Part shown: one piece after another, positions 35,735 to 47,862 of the stretch
Numbering within the stretch: the first letter of the stretch is position 1
Layout: each line of letters begins with the position of its first letter
Translations under genes and position numbers: made by a program
Source of the DNA: Melieria omissa
Lineage: Eukaryota > Arthropoda > Insecta > Diptera > Ulidiidae
Assembly (NCBI GenBank): GCA_963971225.1
Contig: OZ020268.1
Location: forward strand, 12,377,032-12,441,031
Direction of reading: 5' to 3'
Length of the DNA stretch: 64,000 nucleotides
Notes under the pieces: generated by a model
The model's database searches: none
Seen by the model: the letters and a program-made list of their open reading frames with translations, nothing else
What the model was told of the DNA's origin: nothing

Positions 35735-36645
35735 TCAGGTGTACAACTTTGCTTCCGCCGTTTTTTTCCAAAATTAAAAGCTTTATTGCGAAAAAGTGCT
35801 TACAGATGTATTATTCAAAGTATTGTCCGTCGCTAGCGACAACTTTCTCCCATCTTTCCGGCAATTTTCGGATCCCGGCTCGAAAAAAGGAGTCCTCTTT
35901 TGACGCTATCCATGAAGCAATCCATTTTTCCAATTCTTCGAAGGATTGAAAATGTTGATCTGCCAGGCCGTGTGCCATCGAACGGAATAGGTGGAAGTCA
36001 GAAGGGGCGACATCTGGGGAATACGGCGGGTGGGGCAAGACTTCCCATTTCAGCGTTTCCAGGTACTTTTAGACCACTTTTGCGACGTGAGGCCTCGGTT
36101 TCAACTCGTACGGCACCCAGTTTCCTTCTTTCTGAATCATGCTCAGGGCCTTGAGACGTTTTGAAATGGCTTGCTGACTCACTCCTAACGATTCGGCAAG
36201 CTCTTCTTGGGTTTGGCACGAATATTCATCAAGCAATGCTTCTAGTTGTTCATCTTTGAAGGTTTTTTCTCTTCCACCACCATGTTTGTCTTCGACATCG
36301 AAATCACCATTTTTAAAATGTTGAAACCACTCCCGACACGTTCTTTCACTCAGAGCAGCATCACCGTAAGTTTCTGAGAGCATTCGATGCGCTTCAGCTG
36401 CATTTTTTTTGGAATTGTAACAGAAAAGTAAAACTTCCCGCAAATGGCGAGAATTGGGCACATAAACGGACATTTTCGAGCGTGAATAATACGAAAACAA
36501 GAACAACTGTCACTGAAACGGCGATGACAATTCGTTAGGCACTGTCCACACTCACTTTAAAGGCATTACCATCTATGTATTTCAACCAGCCTCAGCCGGT
36601 ACAGCCACCTATCGGAAAACGGCGGAAGCAAAGTTGTACACCTGA
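35735..36645 (-). mobile_element. Internally deleted mariner element, 911 bp
   Basis: Perfect terminal inverted repeats of 30 bases begin TCAGGTGTACAACTTTGCTT. TA duplications flank the element (35733-35734 and 36646-36647). Intact mariners are about 1.3 kb, so about 400 bases are missing. It is inserted in the hAT-type element 35678-37460. Such deleted copies keep the ends needed for mobilisation by an active transposase elsewhere. Confidence 0.95.
35811..36473 (-). pseudogene. mariner transposase with catalytic core deleted
   Basis: The N-terminal part starts at ATG 36473 (MSVYVPNSRHLREV) and includes the paired-like helix-turn-helix regions (SERTCREWFQHFKNG, LAESLGVSQQAISKRLKAL). At WVPYELKPR the reading jumps directly to PHVAKVV, which lies far downstream in intact mariners; the first two catalytic aspartates are therefore gone. 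An in-frame TAA (36069-36071) comes next, then the C-terminal end with YSPDVAPSDFHLF (third catalytic residue region) and LPERWEKVVASDGQYF. The frame is otherwise open. Confidence 0.92.
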
Positions 36646-36654
36646 TACATATAT

Positions 36655-37276
36655 CGCACACGCACTACAAAAGTGACTCAACTCAAAATTTTTCATTTTC
36701 GGGTTTATGAGTTAATACTGTGCACAATGCATAAATCTACCAATCAGCAAAAGCTCAGTATATTTTGTTGTTGTTAACTGTTTTAAAAATACAGTTAGGT
36801 CTCTCTTCATGTCAGAAGTTTGATGCTATTTGATTGCTGTAGCTCAATGTAAAAGAGTCCTAACTCAAATTGTGTCACTTTTGACGAAATAAATTTTTGT
36901 TAAAGTTAATTTTAAGCAAAATTTCTGACAGTTTTTGTATATATTTTTAATTATTAATATTAATTATGAATTTTCAAAATTTTTCTTTCAACTTTTTAAC
37001 TGTCATTTATAATTATTAAATTCAGAAAAAGAGATAGTTCCGTAATTATTGAATTAAAATATCATCAAAACAGTCACAACTCAAAATTTTGGATTTTCTA
37101 GTGTAAAATAAAAATTAAATTCTTGCAACTTATCATAAAGCATAATCTGTAAAGATTTTCTACTGAACGCTCTATTCGTAATTTAAAAAAAATGTTTATT
37201 TAGCTCAAAAACAGTGTTTTGCGTTTCCTGAAAAATCAAAAATTTTGAGTTGTGTCACTTTTGTTGTGCGTGTGCG
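36655..37276. mobile_element. 622-bp inverted-repeat element
   Basis: The left end CGCACACGCACTACAAAAGT with GACTCAACTCAAAATTTTT is matched in inverse at the right end (AAAAATTTTGAGTTGTGTCA, then CTTTTGTTGTGCGTGTGCG). The arms are about 40 bases with a few mismatches. ATAT borders both ends, so a TA or ATAT duplication is possible. There is no coding capacity. It lies ten bases from the mariner, inside the same hAT-type element. Confidence 0.75.
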
Positions 37277-37468
37277 ATATGTTTACAACCCAGAATCGCG
37301 TAAGATGCAGTCTTGTGGAGGCCCTACGCTCCACAGAGGAGTGAATGAGGAAAAACAAATATTTACGTATATCTCTTTTAATTTGTATAAAATTTTAAAA
37401 TCGACCCTAATATTTCGGCGGGGGTTTCAACCCCCCAAAACCCCCCTGAATCCGCTTCTGACTCTAAT

Positions 37469-39369
37469 TATAGTTTAACAAACTTAAGAAACACATTTTA
37501 ATAATTCATGAAGCGGCAGCAAATTTAATTGGTATTCGAAAATTAAAATTCTTACAAAATTAGCATTCATGAGCGTCACAAACTTTATATGAAATTGCAT
37601 ACATAATTCTACTCACACTCGGTTATTGTAAGAATAGGCAAAAATATTTGAGTTTATTAAAAAAGTCATTGCAAAAACAGTTGAACAGTTCTTTACCGCT
37701 GGCAATGTAATTCCCCGCAAATCAGAGAACATTGTAGTTACTAAACAAGTTGGCTTCGTCTTCGACCGAAGCAAACAAGCAAAATTAATGTATATATGCT
37801 AATTTGCCATGGTACATTAGGCATTTTCATGTGATTAGCTGATTTTCAACGGAACAAAAACCATGCCGCCCTGAAGAAGATTCATAATGAGTTCATTAAG
37901 TGTACACGGTAAATAAATCTGACCAAATTCAAAGCTTCTTATTTTATATTCAATTCGCATGTTCACATCTGCAAAAAATGGCTTACTGGGTTACACTTTA
38001 GAAAAAAAAAACAAATAGTAAAATCCATTTGATTAATTAATAACTACAAAGAGGCGACTGCAAAAACTTCATAACGTCCGTTTTTGTTCAAATTACTTCT
38101 GGTTACTTTTGTAGAACTTTGCAAACTATGGAAGAAAGGATTTGCAATGCGTAAATAGATTTTACGCAATGCTGACGCAACACAAAACCACTTGCGGCAG
38201 AGAATAGAATACACGTGCGTGTTCGGTGCATTTTCTGTGCTGATTTTATGCAAAATGCAATCAATTAAATTGATTGAGTCGGCATAAAATGGAGCAGTAT
38301 CGAAAATATGATTTCAAATTGATCGACAGCAGGGAATAGTGGCAGCCATAACTGTGCCGTGCGCCACCGCAGCCAGCGCTCGGCTGCCGCACTGCAACGC
38401 TAAATAACAGCACAACATTAAATTCCCATGCAACAGCAGCAGCAGCAACAACAAATAAAGTGCACACCTCAACAGCTGGTATCCAGATCTGATTGCGGCA
38501 AATGCCGAGCACTCGCTTGGCTTGCAGCAGCGGCTGCTGATGAACAACCGAACCGACGCGTCCTCGCCCCACCGCTCGCACTTGTGCGCTGGCAGCAGCC
38601 CAGCGCACCGCACCCCTGCAGCCAGCAGCGCTGATTTTTGCGGCAGTCAGGCGCGCAAGAGCGGCGGAAGCGTGCGGTGCGGGGAGGGCAAAAATTAATC
38701 AAAACATTTGCATAAAGGCAAAAATAATAACAATGCGAAAAGGACGTTGCTGCACTGTCTGACAAAAAACTGCTGCAAACAAACTGTCGACAAGGATTTC
38801 ATTTGTTATCCTGATTATGTTGGCGTCATGCACCCGCTGCCGCCACCACCACCGCCACCGCTGCAGCGAAACAAATACAAAACACACAAGACAGCGCACA
38901 ACAATGAATGATTTCTTCTGCAATTTTGTTGTTGTTATTTTTGTTGTGAGGCTTTGTTTTCCCGAGAAAAATGAAATGAAATCATAATAATCGTGTTTTG
39001 TGTTGTGAACATGAGGCAGCCAACACCGCCAACGGACTGGGCGTGGGCGTTACTGTGCGAAAAGTGACTTCCAATCCGTGTCATACAGGGTGGCGAACAC
39101 GAATTTATGGCCACGTTCACACTGCGCATTGCCTGAACAGTGGACAATATTACTTAATAGTATATGTGCGCATATAATTCTAGTATAATAATACAACAAC
39201 AACAACAAGAGTGCTTAAACTAATAAAAAGTCTCAACTTAGAGGGTTAAACCAGGCTTGCACAAAAAATCTACACTGCAGTGCTAATAGCCTCTATATTA
39301 TTATTACAACAACAACATTACCCTACGTAATGATGTTTTGGAACTTGAAACATATACAAATTGTATGAT
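37469..39369. other. Gene-free stretch with CAG/CAA repeats
   Basis: A GC-richer island at about 38330-38690 holds a CAGCAGCAGCAACAA run and many CAG/GCC triplets; the overlapping open frames on both strands are low-complexity. CAACAACAACAA recurs at about 39193 and 39306. This may be regulatory DNA, but I can support no gene. Confidence 0.4.
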
Positions 39370-39373
39370 TTAA

Positions 39374-40083
39374 CCCTTTCGACCCCGAATTGTACTCTGT
39401 GTCTCGATATTTTTGGTATTTAAGTCATGAAACACACACCTAAACGACATTTGAAGTCGCCACGCCTCTTTGTTAGAGTTGTAGAGCTAGTTTACTTTTG
39501 AACAATTTTAGCTTAAAACGGGTTAAATAAATTTGGTATCAATATATTTGTATTTACAGAAAAATTATTTAGTATTTATGGAAAAACACAAAATTATAAT
39601 TTTTTGATTTATTTAACCATTACTGAAGAAACAGGGTTTTGATCAAACGCGCCCAATTCGTAGACTTCAATTAGAACACAAACTTTCCCTGATATCACTG
39701 CAAATTATTGGAAATTATTTTGGGGATAACAGTAAAATTTTTGTAATTTGCTTTGTACTCACTTTTAAAAATAGTAATTTGTTGGTGCCTACCTAAATTA
39801 AACCCATAAATCTATGGTAGCTTTTGCCGTACTTACTTACTTACTTACTTAACTGGCCACAACAACCCGTTATCGGGTTACGGCCTGCCGCAAAACTTCT
39901 CTTCAGGCGCCTCTGCTTTGCGCGCGCCTTCTCCAGTTGGTCACACCAAGAGATGACAGGGCCTCTTCAACTTGGTCCTTCCACCGGAGACACGGCCTCG
40001 AACACCTTTTTCGGCGGAGCTTCGTCGTCCATAAGATGCCAAATAGAAGAAGTTCCTCTCAGGAAACTTTGGGGTCGAATGGG
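39374..40083. mobile_element. TTAA-flanked element, copy 2, with a nested LINE fragment
   Basis: TTAA lies at 39370-39373 and 40084-40087. The ends are CCCTTTCGACCCCGAA and, inverted, CCCATTCGACCCCAAAG. About 450 bases match the element at 34423, in the same orientation. The extra 200 bases near the right end are a LINE 3' fragment (separate entry). CCCTTT ends with TTAA suggest mobilisation by a piggyBac-type transposase. Confidence 0.78.
39829..40030 (-). mobile_element. 5'-truncated LINE 3' end (RTE-like)
   Basis: On the minus strand one frame reads LRWKDQVEEALSSLGVTNW, then RRRAQSRGA and a stop, much like the extreme C-terminus of RTE-clade reverse transcriptase polyproteins (W.DQV..DL...GV..W...A..R..W). 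A short 3' UTR and a (TAAG)n tail at 39833-39850 follow. The uninterrupted site is seen in the sister element near 34890, which places the insertion between about 39828 and 40031. Clade assignment is from memory. Confidence 0.65.
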
Positions 40084-40109
40084 TTAAGGGCTGACGAAAG
40101 CCTCTTTAA

Positions 40110-40862
40110 GGGGAGGTTCTCCTCTTTTTTTTCAAAAAATCAATTTTTTTTTTTTGATGAAATGAAAGGTATGAATGTCGAGAATACGTGTGCAAAAGGA
40201 TTTTTCGATCCGCAGCATATTTATCGCATAGGAGCGTCTCTGATGCGTCGAACTTTCGCGCGCGGAGGAACGCTCTGGTGCTATTTTACTGCGCGGCCAA
40301 AGACTTTAAACGCGTTTATCTCAAAACCATTTTTTTCATCCTAACGTCAAGCGTAACTCATGATCTACTTATCCGAGTTACTTCATCTATAGCATTTCTT
40401 AAAGGGTGTAATTTTTTATATGACTTATACCTAAAACAAATATAAACAAATGTGTAATAATAGTCTTTTAACAAAAGAAAAGTCGAAAAAAAGATGGTAA
40501 AAATTGAACTTTTTCTATGATTATGCATAAATTAGATGATTTTTTATAAAAATTATTCAAAAATAGGTATAAGTCATAGGGAATTTAATATTCTTTACTA
40601 TAAAAAAAAAATTTTTGATTTCAGTTCACTCCAAGTGGCTACAGCCTTGACGTTTCCGAACAATGTCTCGCTTGCAGAGGTTGACAAGACCCGCCATTTT
40701 TGGGCCGCCATATTGGATTTTGTAAAAAAAAATTTTTTTCTTGTATTTTAGAAAGATGGCTTAATAAATCATCAAAACCGTCTATTCGTGAGTCGTTTCA
40801 TTATCCGACAGTAAATGAAAGAATTTCGCTTTATTTTCGGCCGAAAAGAGGAGAACCTCCCC
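40110..40862. mobile_element. 753-bp TTAA-flanked inverted-repeat element
   Basis: TTAA lies at 40106-40109 and 40863-40866. The terminal repeat GGGGAGGTTCTCCTCTTTT is perfect at both ends. The inside has a T-run soon after the left end, a GAATACG(T/C)..GGTAAAAGGATTT-like block and A/T-rich sequence. In length, target site and order of motifs it resembles the element at 48682-49408. Non-coding. Confidence 0.8.
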
Positions 40863-40866
40863 TTAA

Positions 40867-42319
40867 GCAAGAATATTGACATTGTTTTTATTAAAAATAC
40901 TTACATATTGAGGTATTGAGTTGGTCTTCAAGTTAGTCAGTCAAGTTGGATTAGGTCAATCATAAAAAAATAATTTCCTCTACGAGTAAATTTGCTGAAG
41001 TATATAGATTTTCCTCGAGTTTTTCACATAAATCGCCAAATAGTGTATCTAACTTGTTGACAAATTACTTGACTTAGGTCAGGTTAAGTGAGGTGGGGAA
41101 GTGTGTGTGCGGCACAGACTGTACTCTCATTCTTTTTTCCCCCTTATTTTTTTACCAACAGTCTCAACCAGTTCGACTCTTGATGAAGAAGAGTCGATTT
41201 GAGATTTTGCCGCACTAGCCAGATCCGTCAGGAACTTTGATCCCAGAAATCACATATCTCTGCATTGGACAATCCAGAACTAAATAGCACACATTAACAA
41301 GTTCAAATATTAAAACAAATCGCAACTAACTAACTCCGGACATTACTCAGTGGCTTTCTGTCAAATCGACCACCTGATGCCGGAAAATGCCCGGCTTTAG
41401 TGAACAAATTTATTGTCAATGATGAAACCTTTTGTTATACAATAACGCACATAATTTTCACCAACATAATATTAATGCAAGATTATCCTTTCAAGTTATA
41501 GTTACAATAATTCGCCATATAAGTTAATGTCCTTTACTTAAGTACAATTTTCATATGGCTTAAAGTAGCATAAATTCGCTGACACCATATAAACTTTTAA
41601 ACACCAATGCAAACACATTCGTACATTGTGGATGTGTTTGGAGTATGTAAGCAGACAGTGCTGACAGTGAAGTCAAATTAAGTGACAATGTTAGGCCAGC
41701 TTCATGTCATTTACGGTGGAAGCAGGGCGTTGCTTGCGGCATTGCAGTTTGTTATGTTATGATTTCTATAAATGTGCATATTTCTGTCATATGGTCTCCA
41801 TTTCGGTACAATTTAACAAAGTATAGAATAGGTTTCTTATACGCAAATGTTTCTTTAGGCAACTATATATAGTTTTCCACTATAACATTATTATTTTTTA
41901 TTATTTTCTATAATTTTGTTATTGATAGTTTTAAGTTTAATTGGAGAAATTTAATCCAGATTGAAGTGCAGTTAAAAGACTTAGTTCTTTTTGCACCCAA
42001 TGTTATTAATATTCCAAAATAAAATAAAAAATTTAACAAAATAAATAAAAACAATGCTTATCTAATATATAATTTTCGCTTTAAATAAGTTTTGATAAAA
42101 TAAACAAACCTAAATAAACAAACCTAAACAAACATGAATAAAAATTGGCCCGGTGTTCTTTTCATTTTAAAAATTTCGGACCCAAGTTTATATTTTAAAA
42201 ATTTCGGACCCAATGCTACTTTTTGCCTGTATGTGAATGTGTTTTCTTTGTATTTTATGAAACTTGCAATTATTTTATTTATTAATTTTTTTTATTTTAT
42301 TTTTTTTATTTATTAATTA
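40867..42319. other. Gene-free stretch
   Basis: AT-rich. A block at about 41080-41290 with GAAGAGTCGATTTGAGATT may be an old LINE remnant, but the frame is too broken to name. A small direct repeat, AAAAATTTCGGACCCAA, occurs at about 42168 and 42196. No gene supported. Confidence 0.35.
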
Positions 42320-43480
42320 CACAGCGCAACAAAAAAACACTTTTTTTCTGTTGCATGGAGTTTTTCTACTGTTTCTTACTAATTTGGGTGCGCTGATTCC
42401 GAATCTATCCTCCAATTTTTTCTAGCAGCTCTTGTTTGTGAGATATAGGTACCCTGCTATTTTTTCAGTTTTTCCTCAACTTCTTTCATATTTTCGATCG
42501 TAGTTTCTAAACCAAGAAACCGATTGACATGATTTCACCTTATTGCATTAACAACACCGCACGGCTTCTTTTCCAACGCAAATTATTTTTATAAGTGTTA
42601 AAATGCCGCGGTAATTGGACCTCAAAGTTGGAAAAAATTGAATTTTAAGGCGTTTTCTTTGATGGTCAAAAACATACACATTTTTTGTAAAACAATTAAC
42701 GAGTTAGGTGTATAATGAAAGTCGACACATCAAGCAATACAACACAGCTAAATTATTTGGCAGAATACACATTAGCATCGAAATAACAGGAAAAATGTAC
42801 CATAGCGATTTTCATCACTTTTCATACTTTTTCCTTAACAAATTAGGGGCCTGAAAATATGCAAAGTTTTTAATTTTTTTTTTTGTTTCGAAAAATTCAA
42901 AATATTTTTGTTTTTTGCTTGTATTCCAAACTAAAATTTGAACATATAAAAGAGCATATTTTGAGGCTCCTAATTTTTTAAGGGAAAGGTATGAAAAGAG
43001 ATGAAAATCGCTATGGTACAGTTTTATTATTATTTCGATGCGAATGTGTATTCCGCCAAATAATTTGGCTGTGTTGTATTGCTTGATGTTTCTTCTTAAG
43101 ATATTCATATACTTCGAAACTTGATTTATGAAACATCAGTACAATTTTCGCCATCAGAAAAAACACCTTGAAATTCAATATTTTCTTACTTTGAAACCTT
43201 ATTACCACGCCCATTTAGAACGCATAAAATTGATTAATGTCAGGAAAGATGGCGTGAAATGTGCAACGATATAAAAATTATGTCGATAGGATTATTGGTT
43301 CAGAAATAACAGTCGAAAACGAGAAAAAAGCCGAGGAAAATTCGAAAAAGTGACACGCCCATTTTTTAGTAAAACTAGAGCTGTTACATAAAAACGGAGT
43401 ATGGTTTTGAAAACAGCGTGGAAAAACGATTCAGATTCATGTAAAAAACTCCATGCAACAGACATGCTGTTGTGCAGTGT
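42320..43480. mobile_element. Foldback-like element or large imperfect palindrome, 1.16 kb
   Basis: Outer arms: CTGTTGCATGGAGTTTTT at 42348-42365 is exactly complementary to 43444-43461, and CACAGCGCAACA at the left edge resembles the inverted right edge. Inner arms of about 120 bases (42728-42850 and 42965-43088) are strongly complementary, including CATCAAGCAATACAACACAG and CATAGCGATTTTCATC. The loop is about 110 bases. Weaker complementarity joins inner and outer arms. No transposase. Confidence 0.7.
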
Positions 43481-43756
43481 TATTCGTAATTGGAAAATAT
43501 TAACAAATTGTTTTAAATTTGAAAAAAAAAACGTCTTGCCTATTTCCCAATAGAAGTTCACTATCCACTAAGAAAAGTTCAATAATTCGTATGTTTACAG
43601 TGTGATATCACTACAAAGTTACTGACAATTTGAATATATCAAACATATTCGGACGTAAAGAAATTTAGAAAGCTTCTCGATACACGATAAACATGGACAC
43701 GATAAACATGGACATGAGCACACAAAAGTTTTCCGAATCTTTCGCCTACATACTTA

Positions 43757-44085
43757 AGTAGGTAGGTAGGTGTGGCTGCTCCAGGAGGAGCACCCTTAGG
43801 CCAGGCGGCCCATTGTGATACCACATGAGATCGAGCATCATTTCGCTCACTCGTTAAACCAGTTGGAGCTATTAACGAAACTTAGTAGACGGCGTATGGT
43901 CTTATCAGCTAGATCTTCTAGACTTCCGAAGAAGATGTTGCCTAAGTAGGTCAGCCTTTTTTTGGATAAAGCAGGTCAGTAACATAGGAAGTGAGGAATA
44001 TTTTCTTCCTCCTCCTCGTCCAAACATCTGCGACAGAAGTCGTTCGAAAACAGCCCCATCCTAAGGACACCGATCATGGCCTACA
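43757..44085 (-). mobile_element. LINE 3'-end relic (R1/LOA/I-like)
   Basis: The minus strand encodes NDFCRRCLDEEEEENIPHFL, then CY, a stop, PALSKKRLTYLGN and FNE. The C..C....H...C pattern followed by (C)PAL...R...LG is the zinc-knuckle-like end of R1/LOA/I-group LINE polyproteins. A TGA replaces the last expected Cys. The 3' end carries a short (ACCT)n tail (43757-43771). It is a dead fragment; the exact clade is uncertain. Confidence 0.6.
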
Positions 44086-47000
44086 TACTTACTCCTTGGT
44101 ACTGTAATATTACACTTCAAAATGAGGTGTCCAATCTAAAATGATAGCTTACAGATCTGTTTTTGCTAGAGTCTTTGCATCTTACTTTTCATCACTGATC
44201 AGTTATGTTTTTAGTTTCAGGATAATTTTGGCGTATTTCTATACTTCGAATATATCCAATATTCCAAATATCCAATTCTCTTTGATCAAAACCTACATTT
44301 TACTACTCCACCATTAAGTTTCTAAGCTTCAGTTCCTCTTCTGTACACTCCAGCTGATCTTGCAGTGGCTTTATTCGAACCTCTGCATCTTATTCGAACC
44401 ATCTCCCTTAAAAGAATAGCTTAACCCTTTCCAAACGAGGAAATGTGCTGGATATAAAATATTTGTATTCCACAAATCCAAAAATCCATACATTTTTAGC
44501 AACTTGCTTCCTCCTTTGTGGGAACAAAACGGGCTTAGTTTGTCCCATGTGAAGTACCCAAACTGTCACTCAACTCGATCTAACTGATATTAATATATTG
44601 TTATAAATCAGAAATCGTTAGCAAATTTGTTAACAAATCTGTAGCTTCCATGCAGCTCAAGCAATGCCAAAGAAGCCTTTGCTAGTTTCCGTTCTTAACA
44701 GACTTTTCATTTGTTTTGTAACCAATTAAATAATGAATTCGTCAAGTATGAAAATCGAACCAAATTTCCACCATATCTCACGTGCACATCTCGTACATGC
44801 AGATACTATGTTGCGCCCAGAAACGTATGCAGTATACCTGCCGCGCGCATTCCTCGTATGTGCTCATTCGTTTGCCGGGCGCCATCTTGCTGCCGCCGCG
44901 CGCCACGACTGCGCGCCCGCTCGACTCGTACGTGTGGAAATTAGCGCTCTTCAGCGAATTGCCATATTGTTTTCGTGTTAATGTATTTTAATTTCGTCCT
45001 TCTGGCGTCGCCACACCCCGCTGCCAGGTTTGCGACGTCGCTGTCGCTGCTCCTGCTTGCTCGCTCTAATGTGTTTTTGCATTGTTTTTACTGTATTGTT
45101 GTTGCAATGGCAACAACCAACATAATAACAACAACAAATTATGTGCATACAACAACGAGCCGTTTTTGCCGTTTTTAATTACTTTTTTTCAACTCATTTT
45201 CTTTTGTGTCGAGCCTACACACAGCTGGGATGCCGGTTGGCGGGACGTTTGCACGCTGGGCGCACTGGGTGGCTGTGGGTTGAATAGCTGGCTTGCTGCT
45301 GGCGGCCTGCTCGGATGCAATGCATAAATTCATTTTTTCATTTCATTTTCCTGACGTGCATCAGCCTCAGCGTTCGTGTCGGATGTTGGATGTTGACGTT
45401 GATGCTGATGACGGCGCTGATGATAATGATGACGTTGATGACGCTGTCGCTGTCGCTGCTGCTGCCCTGCCTACCGGCCGCCCGTCCGTTTGTGCGCCTC
45501 CTACTCGCTCCTAGACGCGAGCGCCCTCGGTTTCTGCCGCTGCGCGCCCAGTGTTGCTGTTATACTCTTTATGTTTTTTTGTTTTTTTTATAAAAATGAC
45601 ATTGTGACGATGCAATTAGTATTATGAAAATAATTTCTCCCCTTATCCGAGCCCATTTCTAGGTGGCTAAATGCAGACACGGCTGCGGCGAGTGCAACAG
45701 CAGCCGCCAGCAGACGCTCCGAGCAGCGTGTTGCCGCTTTTGTGTGCACTGCCGTGTTTTGTGAGTGTTGTGTGTTGGAAAAAATTTAATTAAGTTAATG
45801 ATTTTTATGCATAAATGAAATGCAGCCATATTTTTTTTCGGCCGCTTTTTGTTTCGGCCTGTTTTGCAATTTCATTGCTGTCTTTTTGCATGTATTTTAA
45901 TAAAAATTTTAATCAAGATAATTAAAACGAATTAGCAAAGGCCGCTTCTCTGACTTCAGTGCTCAGTAATCAGTAATCAGTGCAGCTGCAGTAAATTCGC
46001 TTTGTGGCCTCACCGTTCCGTGTTATGGGCATGGTTTCGTCGCTTTATACTATTACACGAATTAACCGATTTGCATTGACAGCTACAACAATGGACTGCT
46101 TCACTTTCCTTGCAACAACAACAACAACCTGAGATCAAAGAAATTACACAACAATTCATGCGATTCAAAGCTTCTTTCGAACCCCAACGAAGAGTCCATG
46201 AGCTGTCACCGCTTCCCAGCAGCAGCCGCACAAAACCAACTGTCGTCCTTTTTGGTTTCGTCTGTTGCCATTCTTATTCTATTTTCAATTTCATTTCTTA
46301 TTTATCTTTCTGCATTCAGGCGCACTCCGCATCTCACAATGTCGCCTCAATGTCTTCGCACCAAAAAGCACGTCGCCCACTGGGCTTTTTGTAAGCAAGA
46401 AATACTAAAATTAAAAATTCTAATTACGCCTTTTGCTTGTGAAAATAAAATTCATTGTTTAGCTGCCGTCACAGTCAACACGTTGTGCCATGTCGCTTTG
46501 ATTGTCTTTGTGCTGCAGCGCCAGCCATCAATCAGAACATTTCATTTATATAGGTTTTCATATTTTTCAACAAATCTTCCTTTTTCTGCAACAAACTGCG
46601 CATTTGTAATTGGTTCATCAGTTGGATATGCCGCCTGCAACACTGCCACATGTTGCTACCAATTAGCAGAAAACTCTCGTGCTAATTCCGGCTTGAAAGC
46701 CAACAATGTTTAGCTGAATAGTGCAGCAGAATTGCCGCGCACCTTGGGATTTGTTTGCGCCAATTAGAAAAGGGAATTACATAATTCAAGTTGGGAATTC
46801 GAAAATTTAAGGTATCATTCAGACTGTGCTACAACGATCACTGAAACTGTGTGTATGTGTGTGTTACACACATAGGTGTGTGATAGCGACATTTACGCTA
46901 AAACTATTTGCATGTATTTGTAATTAAACAGTAACCAAAATTTTGAAGGTTTTTTTAAAAAAATATTGTACCATAGATGGTATTAATGGTATCAAAAGTA

Positions 47001-47639
47001 ATTGCAATTTACACCAATTTATATCTAAAAATTTACTCAGAGAAAACTGTTGTTAGGATCTCGCATTTTGATGTATGTCACATTGTTTCAACATACAGAA
47101 GAATAAAACTGGCAGAGGAGGCATATCGGATTTCGATGCTATGCGACTTATAGTTTTAAAACAATTCCATATTGAATTGGGTTTTCTCATTCGAATCGAG
47201 CTCCGTTGTTTGGCACACTTCTCAAATTCAAAGACATTAATCAATCATTATTTAATCTAACGTCATCGGAGGGTAGGAGGAGTATTCCTCACTTACCTTT
47301 GTCTTGAACCTAAAACGGGGTGCGATAGACTGTCCTTACCTACTCGGTCGTATCAATTTTTGTATTCCGCAAAGGTCGTTAAGAAATCATGCCACTCTCG
47401 CTTTGGAGAGGGTAAGAACAAATTACACTTCTTTTGCCCCAATTTTTAGAGCTTTTAAAGGAAATTAACTTGCTCTCAAATTCTTTTGTTTTGGATTTTT
47501 CTTTTTCCGAAAAATAACAATAGTACTAGGTATCACTGAAAGCCTTAAAGTAGTCATAGCTCTAAATGTTTGCCAAATATTTGGGTCAATCATTTGGCTC
47601 AATCAACATCGCCGTCTCCGAGAATTTCCTTATTAATGC
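44086..47639. other. Gene-free stretch with GC-rich triplet region
   Basis: 44,780-45,560 is comparatively GC-rich with CTG/GCC/GATGAT triplets and many overlapping open frames, none with a domain. CAACAACAACAACAA lies at about 46112. The frame 46198-46713 is open for 171 codons but shows no recognisable domain. Enhancer-type DNA is possible; I support no gene. Confidence 0.4.
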
Positions 47640-47862
47640 AAACAATAGATAACTCTACTCGACACGAAAAATGCACTTCTTAAAAATAAAAGTGTTTGGA
47701 CTAACTTTGGGCCGATGAACACTAAACTGAAAATCCAAAAATTTTTTTTAAGAAGCGTTTTCGAAAAATCTTTGAAAAACCAATTTTGTCCCTGTTGTAT
47801 CAGTTACGAGAATATATCTCGTAAACGAATCATCCGACTAACATAAGCAAGATACTACCTTA

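Larger units (their letters stand above)
35678..37460. mobile_element. hAT-type element (CAGGGGCGGATTCAG ends) hosting two nested insertions
   Basis: The left end is CAGGGGCGGATTCAG and the inverted right end CAGAAGCGGATTCAG. The flanks ATTCTAAT (35670-35677) and ACTCTAAT (37461-37468) agree at seven of eight positions, an 8-bp hAT-type duplication. Inside lie a mariner (35735-36645) and a 622-bp inverted-repeat element (36655-37276); what remains of the host is only about 250 bases. No hAT transposase is present. Confidence 0.75.

Noticed and set aside
46198..46713. 171-codon open frame with hydrophobic stretches
   Set aside because: No recognisable family, no splice or promoter context, and it lies in an AT-rich desert; a chance frame is more likely.
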